Shown here: piece after piece, positions 42,464-51,729 of the stretch | Layout of the letters: the number at the start of each line of letters is the position of its first letter | Numbering within the stretch: the first letter of the stretch is position 1 | From: Actinomycetes bacterium | GTDB taxonomy: Bacteria; Actinomycetota; Actinomycetes; Actinomycetales; Microbacteriaceae | Reading direction: 5' to 3' | Length of the DNA stretch: 64,000 nucleotides | Assembly: GCA_023428065.1 (NCBI GenBank) | Contig: JAEYZI010000056.1 | Coordinates: 1 to 64,000, forward strand | Notes under the pieces: model-generated | What the model was told of the DNA's origin: nothing | Database searches by the model: none | The model's input: the letters and a program-made list of their open reading frames with translations, nothing else | Program-made: the position numbers and the translations under genes

Positions 42464-42997
42464 ATGAATCTGATCGAGAACTTCCAGGACCTCATGGCTC
42501 GGCTTCCCGAGCTCCTTCAGCCGCTCGTCGTGGCGCTCGCGGGCGCCGTGCCCTTCATCGAGGGCGAGGGCGCGGCGGCCATCGGGATCGTCGGCGGGAT
42601 CCCTCCGGCGGTCGCCATGGTGGCCGCGGCGATCGGGAACTTCGCGTCCGTCGCCGTGGTCGTGCTCCTCACCTCGCGAGCTCGCGTCGCTGTCGTCACG
42701 CACTACCGCGGTCGCGCTCGCGTCGCCGCGGGCCACGCCTCGCGAGGTCGGTCGGTCGAACTCGACGAGCCCCGGACACCGCGTCAGGAGAAGTTCGCGC
42801 GGGCGTTCCAGCGGTACGGCCTTCCCGGCGTCAGCCTCCTGGGCCCGCTTCTCCTCCCGACGCAGTTCACGGCGACGATGCTCGCGGGGGCGGGCGTGAA
42901 CCGCACGCACATCCTCGTCTGGCAGGCGATCGCGATCGTGCTGTGGACGACGGTCATCGGGGCGTTCGTGGGCGGGGTGCTGCACTTCGCGAACTGA
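42464..42997 (+). CDS. small multidrug-export-family membrane protein
   Basis: A 177-residue protein with about four hydrophobic segments: LVVALAGAVPFIEGEGAAAI, IPPAVAMVAAAIGNF, a cytosolic Arg-rich loop with RTPRQEKFARAFQRYG, and GPLLLPTQFTATMLAGAG. The pattern fits the small multidrug export (Sm_multidrug_ex) family, distantly DedA-like. Function is not established. Confidence 0.65.
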   Translation: MNLIENFQDLMARLPELLQPLVVALAGAVPFIEGEGAAAIGIVGGIPPAVAMVAAAIGNFASVAVVVLLTSRARVAVVTHYRGRARVAAGHASRGRSVELDEPRTPRQEKFARAFQRYGLPGVSLLGPLLLPTQFTATMLAGAGVNRTHILVWQAIAIVLWTTVIGAFVGGVLHFAN

Positions 42998-43059
42998 GCG
43001 GACAGCGCGCGGACACCCGACCCCTCAGGGCGGGTGCCCGCATCCGCGTTCGCCGGCGG

Positions 43060-43188
43060 TCAGCCGTCGCCGTCGATCGCGGCCATCGGATCGAACGGCA
43101 CCTCGTACTCGTCCCACTGCAGCCCGAACTCGCTGAAGAGCTCGGCGCTCGATCGCGGACCGGACGGCGACATCATGTCGTCTCCCAT
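43060..43188 (-). CDS. possible 42-residue protein
   Basis: A short frame MGDDMMSPSG ... FGLQWDEYEVPFDPMAAIDG with a natural-looking acidic/aromatic composition and GGGGG 8 nt before the ATG. It lies alone between two plus-strand genes. A second, Arg-rich frame overlaps it and is a shadow. Confidence 0.45.
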   Translation of the reverse strand: MGDDMMSPSGPRSSAELFSEFGLQWDEYEVPFDPMAAIDGDG

Positions 43189-43300
43189 CGCTCATCACCC
43201 CCTCGCTCAGCATCGTGCGTTGCGCCGCGAGTCGACGGGAGGGGATTGACACGGCGCGGGACGCGTGCATCCGGGGCCCCGGCGTCGGGCGACGCGGGCG

Positions 43301-43306
43301 TAGGCT
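43301..43306 (+). promoter_or_regulatory. -10 box for a leaderless membrane protein gene
   Basis: TAGGCT with exactly 6 nt to the GTG start at 43313. Confidence 0.45.
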
Positions 43307-43312
43307 CCCAGC

Positions 43313-43816
43313 GTGTCCGACGACGCCGCACCCGACGACCGGCAGGAGCGCGCCGCGCACCTCAAGGAGCGCATCTACGTCGCATTCGCGGCCCTCGCCG
43401 TCGTGCTCGGACTGCAGCGGCACCACGCCGAGGCGGCCGAGTCGATCGTCACGCTCGCGGTCACGATCCTCGGCCTGCTGCTCGCGGTGTTCACCGCCGA
43501 CGTCGTGGCGCACATCGTCGTGCACGAGCGCGCCATGAGCCGGCGCGAGCTCCGCACGGCCTCGCTCACGAGCTTCGGCGCCGTCGGCAGCCTCGCCGCG
43601 CCGGGCGTGTTCCTCCTGCTCGCCCTGCTGGACGTGTGGTCGACGGATGCCGCCCTCACGGCATCCGCGATCGCGCTCGTCGGCGCGCTCGTCGTGATCG
43701 GCTGGGCCGCCGTGCGACGCCTCGACCTCACGTGGTGGCAGCGGCTCGTGGCGCTCGGCGCGGAGGCCGCGCTCGGCGTCGCGGTCGTGGGGCTGCAGCT
43801 CGTCGCCCACGGGTGA
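43313..43816 (+). CDS. four-helix membrane protein, unknown function
   Basis: A 167-residue protein with a short charged N-terminus, then about four to five membrane helices (YVAFAALAVVLGLQR, SIVTLAVTILGLLLAVFTAD, FLLLALLDVWS, ALVVIGWAAV, VAVVGLQLVAHG). His residues occur in the second helix region (VVAHIVVHERA). No family recognised. GTG start, leaderless. Confidence 0.65.
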   Translation: MSDDAAPDDRQERAAHLKERIYVAFAALAVVLGLQRHHAEAAESIVTLAVTILGLLLAVFTADVVAHIVVHERAMSRRELRTASLTSFGAVGSLAAPGVFLLLALLDVWSTDAALTASAIALVGALVVIGWAAVRRLDLTWWQRLVALGAEAALGVAVVGLQLVAHG

Positions 43817-43900
43817 GCGGAGGGGCCGCCGCTCCGCGGCTCGGCTCCTCCCCAACGAGCGGGGTACGCGACTTCTCCACGAACACCCCTCTGCCACTTC

Positions 43901-43919
43901 CGAACACACGTTCGATACT
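43901..43919 (+). promoter_or_regulatory. SOS (LexA) box overlapping the promoter of the HNH gene
   Basis: CGAACACACGTTCG (43901-43914) is a perfect CGAAC-N4-GTTCG palindrome, the actinobacterial LexA box form. It abuts GATACT (43914-43919), a -10 box. 13E12/DUF222-HNH genes in mycobacteria are known LexA targets. Confidence 0.7.
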
Positions 43920-43933
43920 GGGAGACTCTTCCC

Positions 43934-45481
43934 ATGCCCGATCTCGCCCCGCTCCTCACCGCCCTCGGTGAGGCATCCGCGTCCCTGACGCCGGATGCGG
44001 CGCGCGGCTGGGCAGACCCCGAACTGCTCTCGGCGCAGCGGTCGCTCGCGGATGCGCGTCGGCGTCTCGACGCGGCCGCCGCGGTCGTCGCGGGCGAGAT
44101 CGCCTACCGCTCGCGGCGCGAACTCGGGCACTCGGGCCTCGCGGCGGGCTTCGGCCAGCGAACGGCCGAGGGGCTCATCTCGACCCTCACGGGCACCTCG
44201 ACCCGCGACGCCCGCACGCTCGTGAAGGCGGCGGAGCTGCTGCCGACAGGGCCCGCGGGCGCGCTCGGTGACGGGGAGCCCGTCGGCGGCGACGCCAGTA
44301 GTGAGGGTCGCCCCACGGTCCCGGCGCCTCGGCGGCCGCTCTGGCTGCAGGCACTCGGCGTCGCAGTCGTCTCGGGCGCGCTCTCCGTAGAGCAGGTCGA
44401 CGTGATCCGCACGCGTCTCGGCGCCGTCACGGGCGCCGCCGACCTCGAGGCCGCCGCGCGGGCGGGCGCATACCGCCCCGACGGGCCCGCTGATGCACCC
44501 GCCGGCGCGATGGGCGCGCGCCTCGCCGTACTCGACCGGGCACTCCAGGAGGCCGTCGACCGCCTTGCCGCCCGGGCGAGCTCGCTCACGGTCGAGCAGC
44601 TCGCCGTCGGCGCGGCCGCGGAGCGCGACGACCTCGATCTCGCCGGGGTCGCCGCGCGCGAGCGCGAACTGCGCGACAAGCGGTATCTCCGGGTGTCGAC
44701 GCAACTCGACGGCATGACCCGCATCCACGGCCTGCTCGACCCCGAGTCGGCGGCGATCGTCGTGCCCGTGCTCGATGCCGCCACCTCGCCGCGCCGCGGA
44801 GGCCCGCGCTTCGTCGACCCGAGCGCCGAGGCGCGTGCGGACGATCTCGTGCGGGATGAGCGCACGACCGACCAGGTCACGCTCGACACGCTCGTCGACC
44901 TCGTGCGCATCGGCGCCCGCGTCGACGACGGCCGACTGCTCGGCGACCGGAAGCCCGCGGTGCGCATCCTCGTCACGAAGGCCGACCTCGAGGCACCGCT
45001 CGACGACGACCGCGGCGAAGGCGTCGCATCCCGGCCGGGCGTCGCACACTTCGAGGGGCAGAACGAGCCCGTCTCCATCGCGACCGCCGAGCGCTACATC
45101 TGCTCCTCGGGCGCGGTGCCCGTTCTCTTCGACGACGACGGTCGCGCGCTCAACCTCGGACGCGAGCAACGCCTGTTCAGCGAGAAGCAGCGGATCGTCC
45201 TGGCCGCTCGCGACGGCGGATGCCTCATGTGCGACCGCCCGCCCTCGTGGTGCGAGGCCCACCACATCGACCACTGGGACGAACATCGCGGCCGCACTGA
45301 CGTCGACGATGGCGTGCTGCTGTGCCGTCACTGCCACCTGCTGCTGCACAACCGGCGCTGGCGCATCCGGCGCACGGGCGCCGACTACCGACTGGAGCGG
45401 CCCGATGGGGACGGCATTCTCAGGAGCGTCGCCCTGCCGTCACGAAGTCGCGCCCTGCAACGCCTCCGCGCGACAGGCTGA
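43934..45481 (+). CDS. DUF222/HNH endonuclease-domain protein (13E12-type)
   Basis: A 515-residue protein. The N-terminal DUF222 helical region is about 20-360. The C-terminal HNH motif is CLMCDRPPSWCEAHHIDHWD ... GVLLCRHCHLLLHN with paired Cys for zinc and the catalytic His. GGGAGA precedes the ATG. The LexA box implies induction by DNA damage. Such genes are multicopy in Microbacteriaceae; the biological role is unsettled. Confidence 0.88.
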   Translation: MPDLAPLLTALGEASASLTPDAARGWADPELLSAQRSLADARRRLDAAAAVVAGEIAYRSRRELGHSGLAAGFGQRTAEGLISTLTGTSTRDARTLVKAAELLPTGPAGALGDGEPVGGDASSEGRPTVPAPRRPLWLQALGVAVVSGALSVEQVDVIRTRLGAVTGAADLEAAARAGAYRPDGPADAPAGAMGARLAVLDRALQEAVDRLAARASSLTVEQLAVGAAAERDDLDLAGVAARERELRDKRYLRVSTQLDGMTRIHGLLDPESAAIVVPVLDAATSPRRGGPRFVDPSAEARADDLVRDERTTDQVTLDTLVDLVRIGARVDDGRLLGDRKPAVRILVTKADLEAPLDDDRGEGVASRPGVAHFEGQNEPVSIATAERYICSSGAVPVLFDDDGRALNLGREQRLFSEKQRIVLAARDGGCLMCDRPPSWCEAHHIDHWDEHRGRTDVDDGVLLCRHCHLLLHNRRWRIRRTGADYRLERPDGDGILRSVALPSRSRALQRLRATG

Positions 45482-45505
45482 CCCGCCGCGCGCCGTCCAA
45501 CCGCC

Positions 45506-46447
45506 TCAGGCGACCGACACGAGAGCGTGCAGCGGATGCCGCTCCGGCAGCACCGCGAGCGCCTCCGCCCCGTCGAGGCCCGTGCCGTGCGGCGCCTCGA
45601 ACCGGGCAGCCGGGTGCACGGCCCGCACGGCGTCCTCGAACGATTCCCGCACGACGCGGCCACCGAACACACCGCCGATCGCGCTCACGAGGGGCGACAC
45701 CTCCGTGCCCGCCCGGCGCAGCGCCGTCACCGCCGAGAGGGCGAGCTCCTCACCCGCCTCGCGACAGATGCGCGCGGCCACCGCATCCGTCTCGGCGCGC
45801 GCGGCGACCGCCCGCGCGAACCACGCGATGACGCTCACGCGGGCCGGATCCGACTGCAACTGCACGTACGCGTCGTCGAGCTCGTGCCAGCGAGCCCGCA
45901 CGACCTCGGTGAGCGACGTCGCCGGACCCCGACCGTCGTGGGCGCGCATGACGGCGTCGAGCGCCTGCCGCCCCACCCAGAAGCCGCTCCCCGCGTCGCC
46001 CATGAGGTAGCCCCAGCCGTCGACGCGGGCCACGCCCGAGGGGCCGACAGCGAGGATGATCGAACCCGTGCCGCTCGCAACCACGACCCCCGGCAGCTCG
46101 CCGAGGGTTCCGAGGTACGAGGTGACCGAGTCGTGCGCGAGCACCACACGGCGGGGCGCGTGATCGCCGAGCAGAACCCGCAGCTCCCCCGCGTCGTGCT
46201 CGACGCTCGTGAGGCCCGACGCCCCCACCGCGACCGTATCGAGGCGGAGGCCGCTCGCGACCGCGCGCGCGGCATCCGCGAGCTGCGGCAGCAGCGGGCG
46301 ATCCGTGAGAACGCCCGGCAGCACGCGCTCGACGGGCTCCGCCCCCGGGCGCACGACGCGGAGCTTGATCCCCGTCTGACCGGCGTCGATCGCGAGCGTC
46401 GCCGTCGCATCGGCGGCGGGGTCGCCCGGGGCGTCGATCGTGCTCAC
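45506..46447 (-). CDS. BadF/BadG-type ATPase, N-acetylglucosamine-kinase-like
   Basis: A 313-residue ASKHA-fold kinase. PHOSPHATE1 is LAIDAGQTGIKLRV, PHOSPHATE2 VVASGTGSIILAV, followed by GWGYLMGDAGSGFWVGRQAL, typical of GlcNAc/glucosamine kinases. Leaderless GTG start (TATCGT, then 6 nt). It is divergent from the mannosidase operon and probably phosphorylates a released amino sugar or hexose. Confidence 0.82.
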   Translation of the reverse strand: MSTIDAPGDPAADATATLAIDAGQTGIKLRVVRPGAEPVERVLPGVLTDRPLLPQLADAARAVASGLRLDTVAVGASGLTSVEHDAGELRVLLGDHAPRRVVLAHDSVTSYLGTLGELPGVVVASGTGSIILAVGPSGVARVDGWGYLMGDAGSGFWVGRQALDAVMRAHDGRGPATSLTEVVRARWHELDDAYVQLQSDPARVSVIAWFARAVAARAETDAVAARICREAGEELALSAVTALRRAGTEVSPLVSAIGGVFGGRVVRESFEDAVRAVHPAARFEAPHGTGLDGAEALAVLPERHPLHALVSVA

Positions 46448-46499
46448 GAGGGAACGATAGCCCCGGACGTAGACTCGCCGTGTCGGTGAGGGAGGGTCG

Positions 46500-49454
46500 A
46501 TGGCCGGTTTCCCCTCGTTCCTCCTGGGCATCCGCGTGCAGCAGCCCGGCCAGTACCTGCGACTGCGGGGCATCCGCGACCGCGTCTACGAGACGGTCGC
46601 CCCGCTCGACGCGGAGGTCGCGCGCTCGGCCGAGCCCATCCCGTTCGGCGCGCTCGACCGCTCCGCCTTCCGCCCCATCCGCGCCGGACAGTCCTTCGGC
46701 GGACCGCTCGCCTGCGCCTGGCTGCGGCTCACGGGCGAGGTGCCCGCGGATGCCGAGGGCGCCGTCGTGTTGCTCGGCCTGCGCGGGGAGGCGCTCGTGC
46801 ACGACGCGGACGGCGCGATCGTCGGCGCGACGACGGCGGTGTTCCAGCAGGGCGACCTGCCGCACGCCGGCGGACGCTACCGTCCCGTCGGAGAGCCGCT
46901 CGCGGCGGGCACGCGCGTCGAGCTCTACGCCGACGCCGCCTACAACGGCTTCATCCTCTACTCGGTGGGCCGCGGCGTCTTCCACGGCGCGCACCTCGCC
47001 CGGCGCGACGACACCGTCTTCGGGCTCTACTACGACTACCTCACGCTCGCCGTGCTCGCGGGCGCGACCGAGGACTCCGCCCTCGCGGAGGGGCTGCGCG
47101 CCGCACTCGACGAGGCGTGGCGGCTCTTCCGTGCGGGGGACGCCGCGGGCGCCCGCGCGGCGCTCGCCGAGCCGCTCGCCCGGCCCGCCGCATCCGACGT
47201 GGTCTTCTCGGCGGTCGGGCACGGCCACCTCGACATGGCGTGGCTGTGGCCGCTGCGGGAGACACGCCGCAAGGCGGCCCGCACCTACACGCGCGCGCTC
47301 GAGACGATCGACCGCCGCCCCGGCTACATCTACGGCACGAGCCAGCCGCAGCAGCTCGCCTGGATGAAGCAGGAGCAGCCGGCGATCTACGCGCGCATCC
47401 GCGAGGCGGTCGCCGCCGGACGCATGGAGCTGCAGGGCTCGTTCTGGGTCGAGCCCGACACCAACCTGCCGAGCGGCGAGGCGCTCGTGCGCCAGGCGAC
47501 GGTGGGGCGGCGGTTCCTGCGCGAGGAGTTCGGGCTCGACGACGAGCAGCTGCGACTGTGCTGGCTGCCCGACACCTTCGGCTATTCGGGCCAACTGCCG
47601 CAGATCCTCCGGGGCGCGGGCATGGACCGCTTCGTGACGATCAAGCTCGCCTGGAACACGACCAACGTCTTCCCCCACCGCACCTTCCGGTGGCGTGGCA
47701 TCGACGGCACCGACGTGCTCGTGCACATGCCCCCGGAGGGCGATTACAACTCGCGCGCCGCGGCCGACAACCTGCTCACGGCGCTGCGCCGCTACCCGGA
47801 ACGCGCGCTCGGGCGCGCGCTCCTCGTCTACGGATCGGGCGACGGCGGAGGCGGGCCGGGCGAGATCCACCTCGAGCTGCTCGAGCGCGAGATCGGACCC
47901 GACGGCGAGGGCATCCGCGGCCTCCCCCGCGTCGAGTTCTCCACGGCCCGCGCGTTCTTCGACAAGCTGGAGGCCCTGCCCGGGATCGGCGAGCTGCACG
48001 AGCACACGGGCGAGCTGTACCTCGAGGCGCACCAGGGCACCTACACGACGCAGGCCGCGACGAAGCGCCACAACCGCACGGTCGAGCGGATGCTGCACGA
48101 CGTCGAGGCGCTCACCGTCGCGGCCGGCGGCGACACCCGCCGCGAGCTCGAGCCCATCTGGCGCGACGTGCTGCTGCACCAGTTCCACGACATCCTCCCG
48201 GGCTCGGCGATCGAGCGGGTCAACCGCGAGGCGCGCGAGACCTACACGCGTCTCGAGGGCGAGCTCGACGCGCTCGCCGACGAGCTGCTCTCGCGCCTCT
48301 CGCACGGCGACCGCCTGGGCGTGGTCAACCTCACGAGCTTCGCGCGCGACGAGCACGTGCGCATCGACGGCACCTGGCATCGCGCCGTCGTCGGCCCCTA
48401 CGCGGCCGCACGCGTCGAGCCCGCACCCGGCCCCTTCGGGCTCACCGCGCTCCCCGGGTCGATCTCCAACGGGATCCTCGAGCTGCGCTTCGACGCACGC
48501 GGCGTCATCACCTCGCTCACCGACCGCGCCGGTACCCAGCACGCGAGGGCCGGCCTCAACCGGATCGTCGTGCACCGCGACCCCTATCAGTGGCCGTTCG
48601 ACGCGTGGGACATCGACCCCCGCTACGCCGAACGCAGGCCGCGGCGACTCCGGCTCGTCGCATCCTCGTCGCACGTCGACGGCCCGACGGTCGTGCGCGA
48701 GCAGCGGCTGGCGGGCGACGGCGTCGACATCGAGCAGCGCATCGTGCTCGAGGCCGGCAGCGAGCTCGTGCGCTTCGACACGCGCGTCGAGTGGTACGCG
48801 AGCCACCGGATGCTACGCGCCGAGTTCCGCCCCACCCGCTGGGCCGACGAGGCCGCGTGCGAGATCCAGTTCGGCCACATCCGGCGCCCGACGACCGAGC
48901 GCGACTCGGTGGAGCGGGCGCAGTTCGAGGTCGTCGCGCATCGGTGGATCGCGGTCGAGGACGAGCACGGCGGCTTCGCGCTGCTCAACGACGGCAAGTA
49001 CGGGCATCGCGCGAAGAACGGCCTGCTGAGCCTCAACCTGCTGCGCTCCCCCACGTTCCCCGACCGCACGGCCGACCGCGGCGTGCACGAGTTCAGCTAC
49101 GCCGTGCGGCCCTTCGCCCCCGGCGCGCTCGGCGACGTCATCCGCGACGGCTACCGGCTCAACAGCCCCCTCCGGCCCGCGCCGGGCGTCGCGTTCGAGA
49201 GCCTCGTCGAGGCGAGCGACCCGGGGGTCGTCGTCGAGACGGTCGCGCGCGCCGAGACGGGCGAGGGCACCATCCTGCGCCTCTACGAGAGTCTCGGCCG
49301 GGAGAGCACGCTGCGGCTCGCGACGCGCATCCCGCACACGCGGGCGACGCGCGTCGACCTGCTCGAGCGACCCGTCGGCCCCGTCGGCGGCGCCGACCTC
49401 GACGCGATCACCCTCCACCCCTTCGAGCTCGCCACGATCCTGCTGGAGTCGTGA
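46500..49454 (+). CDS. alpha-mannosidase, GH38
   Basis: A 984-residue glycosidase. The zinc-site motif GHGHLDMAW is at about 240-248, and the nucleophile Asp is in WLPDTFGYSG (about 357). Beta-sandwich domains occupy the C-terminus. No signal peptide, so it acts in the cytosol on imported mannosides. GAGGGAGGG stands 3 nt before the ATG. Overlaps the GPH transporter gene (TGATG). Confidence 0.92.
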   Translation: MAGFPSFLLGIRVQQPGQYLRLRGIRDRVYETVAPLDAEVARSAEPIPFGALDRSAFRPIRAGQSFGGPLACAWLRLTGEVPADAEGAVVLLGLRGEALVHDADGAIVGATTAVFQQGDLPHAGGRYRPVGEPLAAGTRVELYADAAYNGFILYSVGRGVFHGAHLARRDDTVFGLYYDYLTLAVLAGATEDSALAEGLRAALDEAWRLFRAGDAAGARAALAEPLARPAASDVVFSAVGHGHLDMAWLWPLRETRRKAARTYTRALETIDRRPGYIYGTSQPQQLAWMKQEQPAIYARIREAVAAGRMELQGSFWVEPDTNLPSGEALVRQATVGRRFLREEFGLDDEQLRLCWLPDTFGYSGQLPQILRGAGMDRFVTIKLAWNTTNVFPHRTFRWRGIDGTDVLVHMPPEGDYNSRAAADNLLTALRRYPERALGRALLVYGSGDGGGGPGEIHLELLEREIGPDGEGIRGLPRVEFSTARAFFDKLEALPGIGELHEHTGELYLEAHQGTYTTQAATKRHNRTVERMLHDVEALTVAAGGDTRRELEPIWRDVLLHQFHDILPGSAIERVNREARETYTRLEGELDALADELLSRLSHGDRLGVVNLTSFARDEHVRIDGTWHRAVVGPYAAARVEPAPGPFGLTALPGSISNGILELRFDARGVITSLTDRAGTQHARAGLNRIVVHRDPYQWPFDAWDIDPRYAERRPRRLRLVASSSHVDGPTVVREQRLAGDGVDIEQRIVLEAGSELVRFDTRVEWYASHRMLRAEFRPTRWADEAACEIQFGHIRRPTTERDSVERAQFEVVAHRWIAVEDEHGGFALLNDGKYGHRAKNGLLSLNLLRSPTFPDRTADRGVHEFSYAVRPFAPGALGDVIRDGYRLNSPLRPAPGVAFESLVEASDPGVVVETVARAETGEGTILRLYESLGRESTLRLATRIPHTRATRVDLLERPVGPVGGADLDAITLHPFELATILLES

Positions 49455-50818
49455 TGGCCCCCGAGCCGCCCGCCCCGACGCGCGACGCCCCTGCGGCCGC
49501 GACGGGCCGGGTCGCGTCGCCGCGCGCCCAGGCGGCCGCGGTCGTCGCGGCGGGGTTCGGCCAGAACGTCGTGCTCACGACCGTCACGACCTTCGCGCTC
49601 GCCTACCTCATCCAGTACGCGGGCATCTCGAGCGCCGGCATCGCGGTCGTGACGGCGATCATCACGGCGGCGAAGATCGTCGACGCGTTCACCGATCCGC
49701 TCATGGGCGTGCTCATCGACCTCACCCGCACGAGGTGGGGCAAGCTCCGGCCCTACATCCTGTTCTCCGCGGCCCCCGTCGCGGCGCTCACGGCGCTCAT
49801 GTTCGCGGTGCCGGATGCCGCCGAGCCCGCGCAGCTCGCGTACTTCGGGGTCGTCTACCTGTTGTGGGGCTTCGCCTACACCGTGTGCGATGTGCCGTTC
49901 TGGGGTCTCATCGGTTCGGCCTTCCCCGACCCGGCTCGCCGCACGCGCGTGATCGCCGATGTGCGCGCATTCGGCGCGATCTCGCTCGGGCTCGCCACCC
50001 TCGGGATGCCGTGGCTCGCGCGGGCGCTGTCGGGTGGCGGCGAGGCGACGGGCTCCGGGTGGACGCTCGCCGTGCTCCTCACCTCGGCCGTCGGGATGGG
50101 GCTCTACCTGCTCGCCTTCGCGGTGCCGCGCGAGCGCGCGTCGACACTCGCGCAGAGGAGGCTCACCCTCCGCGAGCTCGCCGGGACGCTCGTGCGCAAC
50201 ACCCCGCTCCTGCTCGTGCTGCTCGGGTCGGTCCTGGGCTTCGGGCGTTACATCGTGCAGGCCGGGGGTGCGGTTTTCGTCGTGGTCGCCTACGGAGACG
50301 AGGGGCTCTTCACGCTCATCGGCGCCGCGATCATCGCGGGCCTCGTGCTCTCGAGCTTCCTCACGCCCCTCCTGGCCCGGCGCGTGGGAGGGCGCGCTCT
50401 CGTGATCGGGTCGTCGCTCGCGGGCGCCGTCCTCTACGTCGCGATGTACCTCGTCGGCTTCGCGAGCATCCTGCCGATCGTCTTCTTCATCTTCCTCACG
50501 GGTCTCACCCTCGGCGTGTTCCTCGTCGTGCAGGCCACGATGATCGCGGACGCGGTCGACGACGCCGAGCGCCGCACCGGCATCCGCAACGACGGCGTCT
50601 CGTTCGCGACGCTCACCTTCGTGTCGAAGATCATGAGCGCCCTTGCGGTGCTCGTGTTCGGCCTGTTCGTGGCGGCGGCCGGCTATCAGGCGGATGCCGC
50701 GGTGACGCCCGCCATGCAGCAGACGGTCTTCGCCGCGATCACGCTCGTGCCCGCCGCGAGCTGCGTCGTCTCGGCGATCCCCTTCGCGTTCATCCGCCTA
50801 AGTGCCCGTTCCGCGTGA
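49454..50818 (+). CDS. GPH-family sugar:cation symporter
   Basis: A 454-residue 12-helix transporter. The MelB-type signature is KIVDAFTDPLMGVLIDLTRT followed by RWGKLRPYI, with a second element in ADAVDDAERRTGIRNDG. It likely imports the mannoside cleaved by the GH38 enzyme. The last codons and stop are inside the left arm of a palindromic repeat (50802-50859). Confidence 0.87.
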   Translation: MAPEPPAPTRDAPAAATGRVASPRAQAAAVVAAGFGQNVVLTTVTTFALAYLIQYAGISSAGIAVVTAIITAAKIVDAFTDPLMGVLIDLTRTRWGKLRPYILFSAAPVAALTALMFAVPDAAEPAQLAYFGVVYLLWGFAYTVCDVPFWGLIGSAFPDPARRTRVIADVRAFGAISLGLATLGMPWLARALSGGGEATGSGWTLAVLLTSAVGMGLYLLAFAVPRERASTLAQRRLTLRELAGTLVRNTPLLLVLLGSVLGFGRYIVQAGGAVFVVVAYGDEGLFTLIGAAIIAGLVLSSFLTPLLARRVGGRALVIGSSLAGAVLYVAMYLVGFASILPIVFFIFLTGLTLGVFLVVQATMIADAVDDAERRTGIRNDGVSFATLTFVSKIMSALAVLVFGLFVAAAGYQADAAVTPAMQQTVFAAITLVPAASCVVSAIPFAFIRLSARSA

Positions 50819-50859
50819 TTGTGCCCGTTCCTTCGGGTGCAATCACGCGCAATGGGCAC
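50802..50859. repeat. palindromic repeat A (REP-like, terminator position)
   Basis: GTGCCCGTTCCGCGTGATTG (50802-50821) faces CAATCACGCGCAATGGGCAC (50840-50859), 20-bp arms with two mismatches. The loop repeats GTGCCCGTTCC. It contains the stop of the transporter and ends 6 nt before that of the epimerase. Related to repeat B at 51730-51787. Confidence 0.65.
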
Positions 50860-50864
50860 ATCGG

Positions 50865-51704
50865 TCAGTCGCGCCAGCTGTGGCGAGGCTCGTAGCCGAG
50901 CACCTCGCGCGCGTGGTCGATCGAGAGCAGGGTCTCGTGCTCGCCGAGCGCGCGGCGCACCTCGACCTCGGGGAAGAACTCCGCCATGAGGGAGGCGCTC
51001 GAGCGGTTCATGACGGTGTCGGATGCCGCGATGATGAAACGGTCGAAGCCGGGCCGCGCGGCGACGAGCGCGCGCTCGACGGCCTGTGCCGCATCCCGCG
51101 CGTCGATGTAGCCCCAGAGGTTCCAGCGGCGCGACGCGGGGTCGTCTTGGAACGCGGCGAAGCCCGGATAATCGTCCGGCACCATGACGTTCGAGAAGCG
51201 CAACGCCGTGATCGAGAGCTCCGGGTTCCACCGCACGACCTTTCGCGCGAGCTCCTCCTCGAGGTGCTTGCCGAGCGAGTAGACGCTCTCGGGGCGCGTG
51301 TCGTACTCCTCGTCGACGGGCGCGTACGGCGGGTCGATCGCGAACGGCAGGCCGAGCACGGTCTCGCTCGACGCCGTGATGATGCGCCGGATGCCTGCCC
51401 GCCGCGCCGCCTGCACGACGTGGAACGTCGCGAGCACGTTGTTCTGGAAGGTCGCGACATCCGTCTCGATGCCGGGCGCGGGGATCGCGCCGAGGTGCAC
51501 GACGCCGTCGAGGCCCGCGTGCCGCTCGTCGATTCCGCTCAAGGCGTCGACCACGGCGCCGTAGTCGGTGAGGTCGACGCGTGTGAACCCGTCGCGCCGG
51601 GGCCCCGCGATGTCGAGGGCGACGACGTCGTGCCCGTTCGCTCGCAGCTCCCGCTCGACGACGCTTCCGAGCTTGCCGCTCGCTCCCGTGACCGCGATCC
51701 TCAT
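50865..51704 (-). CDS. NAD(P)-dependent epimerase/dehydratase
   Basis: A 279-residue short-chain (extended) reductase. The nucleotide-binding motif is VTGASGKLGS. Catalytic Ser-Tyr-Lys is in ITASSETVLG and SVYSLGKHLEEE (YxxxK), with HLGAIPAPG before them. Possibly uronate-dehydrogenase- or GalE-like; substrate not determinable. Bracketed by two related palindromes. Confidence 0.83.
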   Translation of the reverse strand: MRIAVTGASGKLGSVVERELRANGHDVVALDIAGPRRDGFTRVDLTDYGAVVDALSGIDERHAGLDGVVHLGAIPAPGIETDVATFQNNVLATFHVVQAARRAGIRRIITASSETVLGLPFAIDPPYAPVDEEYDTRPESVYSLGKHLEEELARKVVRWNPELSITALRFSNVMVPDDYPGFAAFQDDPASRRWNLWGYIDARDAAQAVERALVAARPGFDRFIIAASDTVMNRSSASLMAEFFPEVEVRRALGEHETLLSIDHAREVLGYEPRHSWRD

Positions 51705-51729
51705 GAGCCCAGTCTCCCCCTTCCCCTGA

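Noticed and set aside
43025..45349. Minus-strand frame of 774 codons opposite the DUF222/HNH gene
   Set aside because: Antisense shadow with no motif; the plus strand has DUF222 and HNH domains and an SOS box.
45750..48806. Minus-strand open frame of over 1000 codons opposite the GH38 gene
   Set aside because: Low-complexity shadow. The plus strand encodes a complete GH38 mannosidase with catalytic motifs.
47117..49453. Long upstream extension of the GPH transporter frame
   Set aside because: Arg/Ala/Pro-rich sequence overlapping the mannosidase; the ATG at 49454 with TGATG coupling is the natural start.
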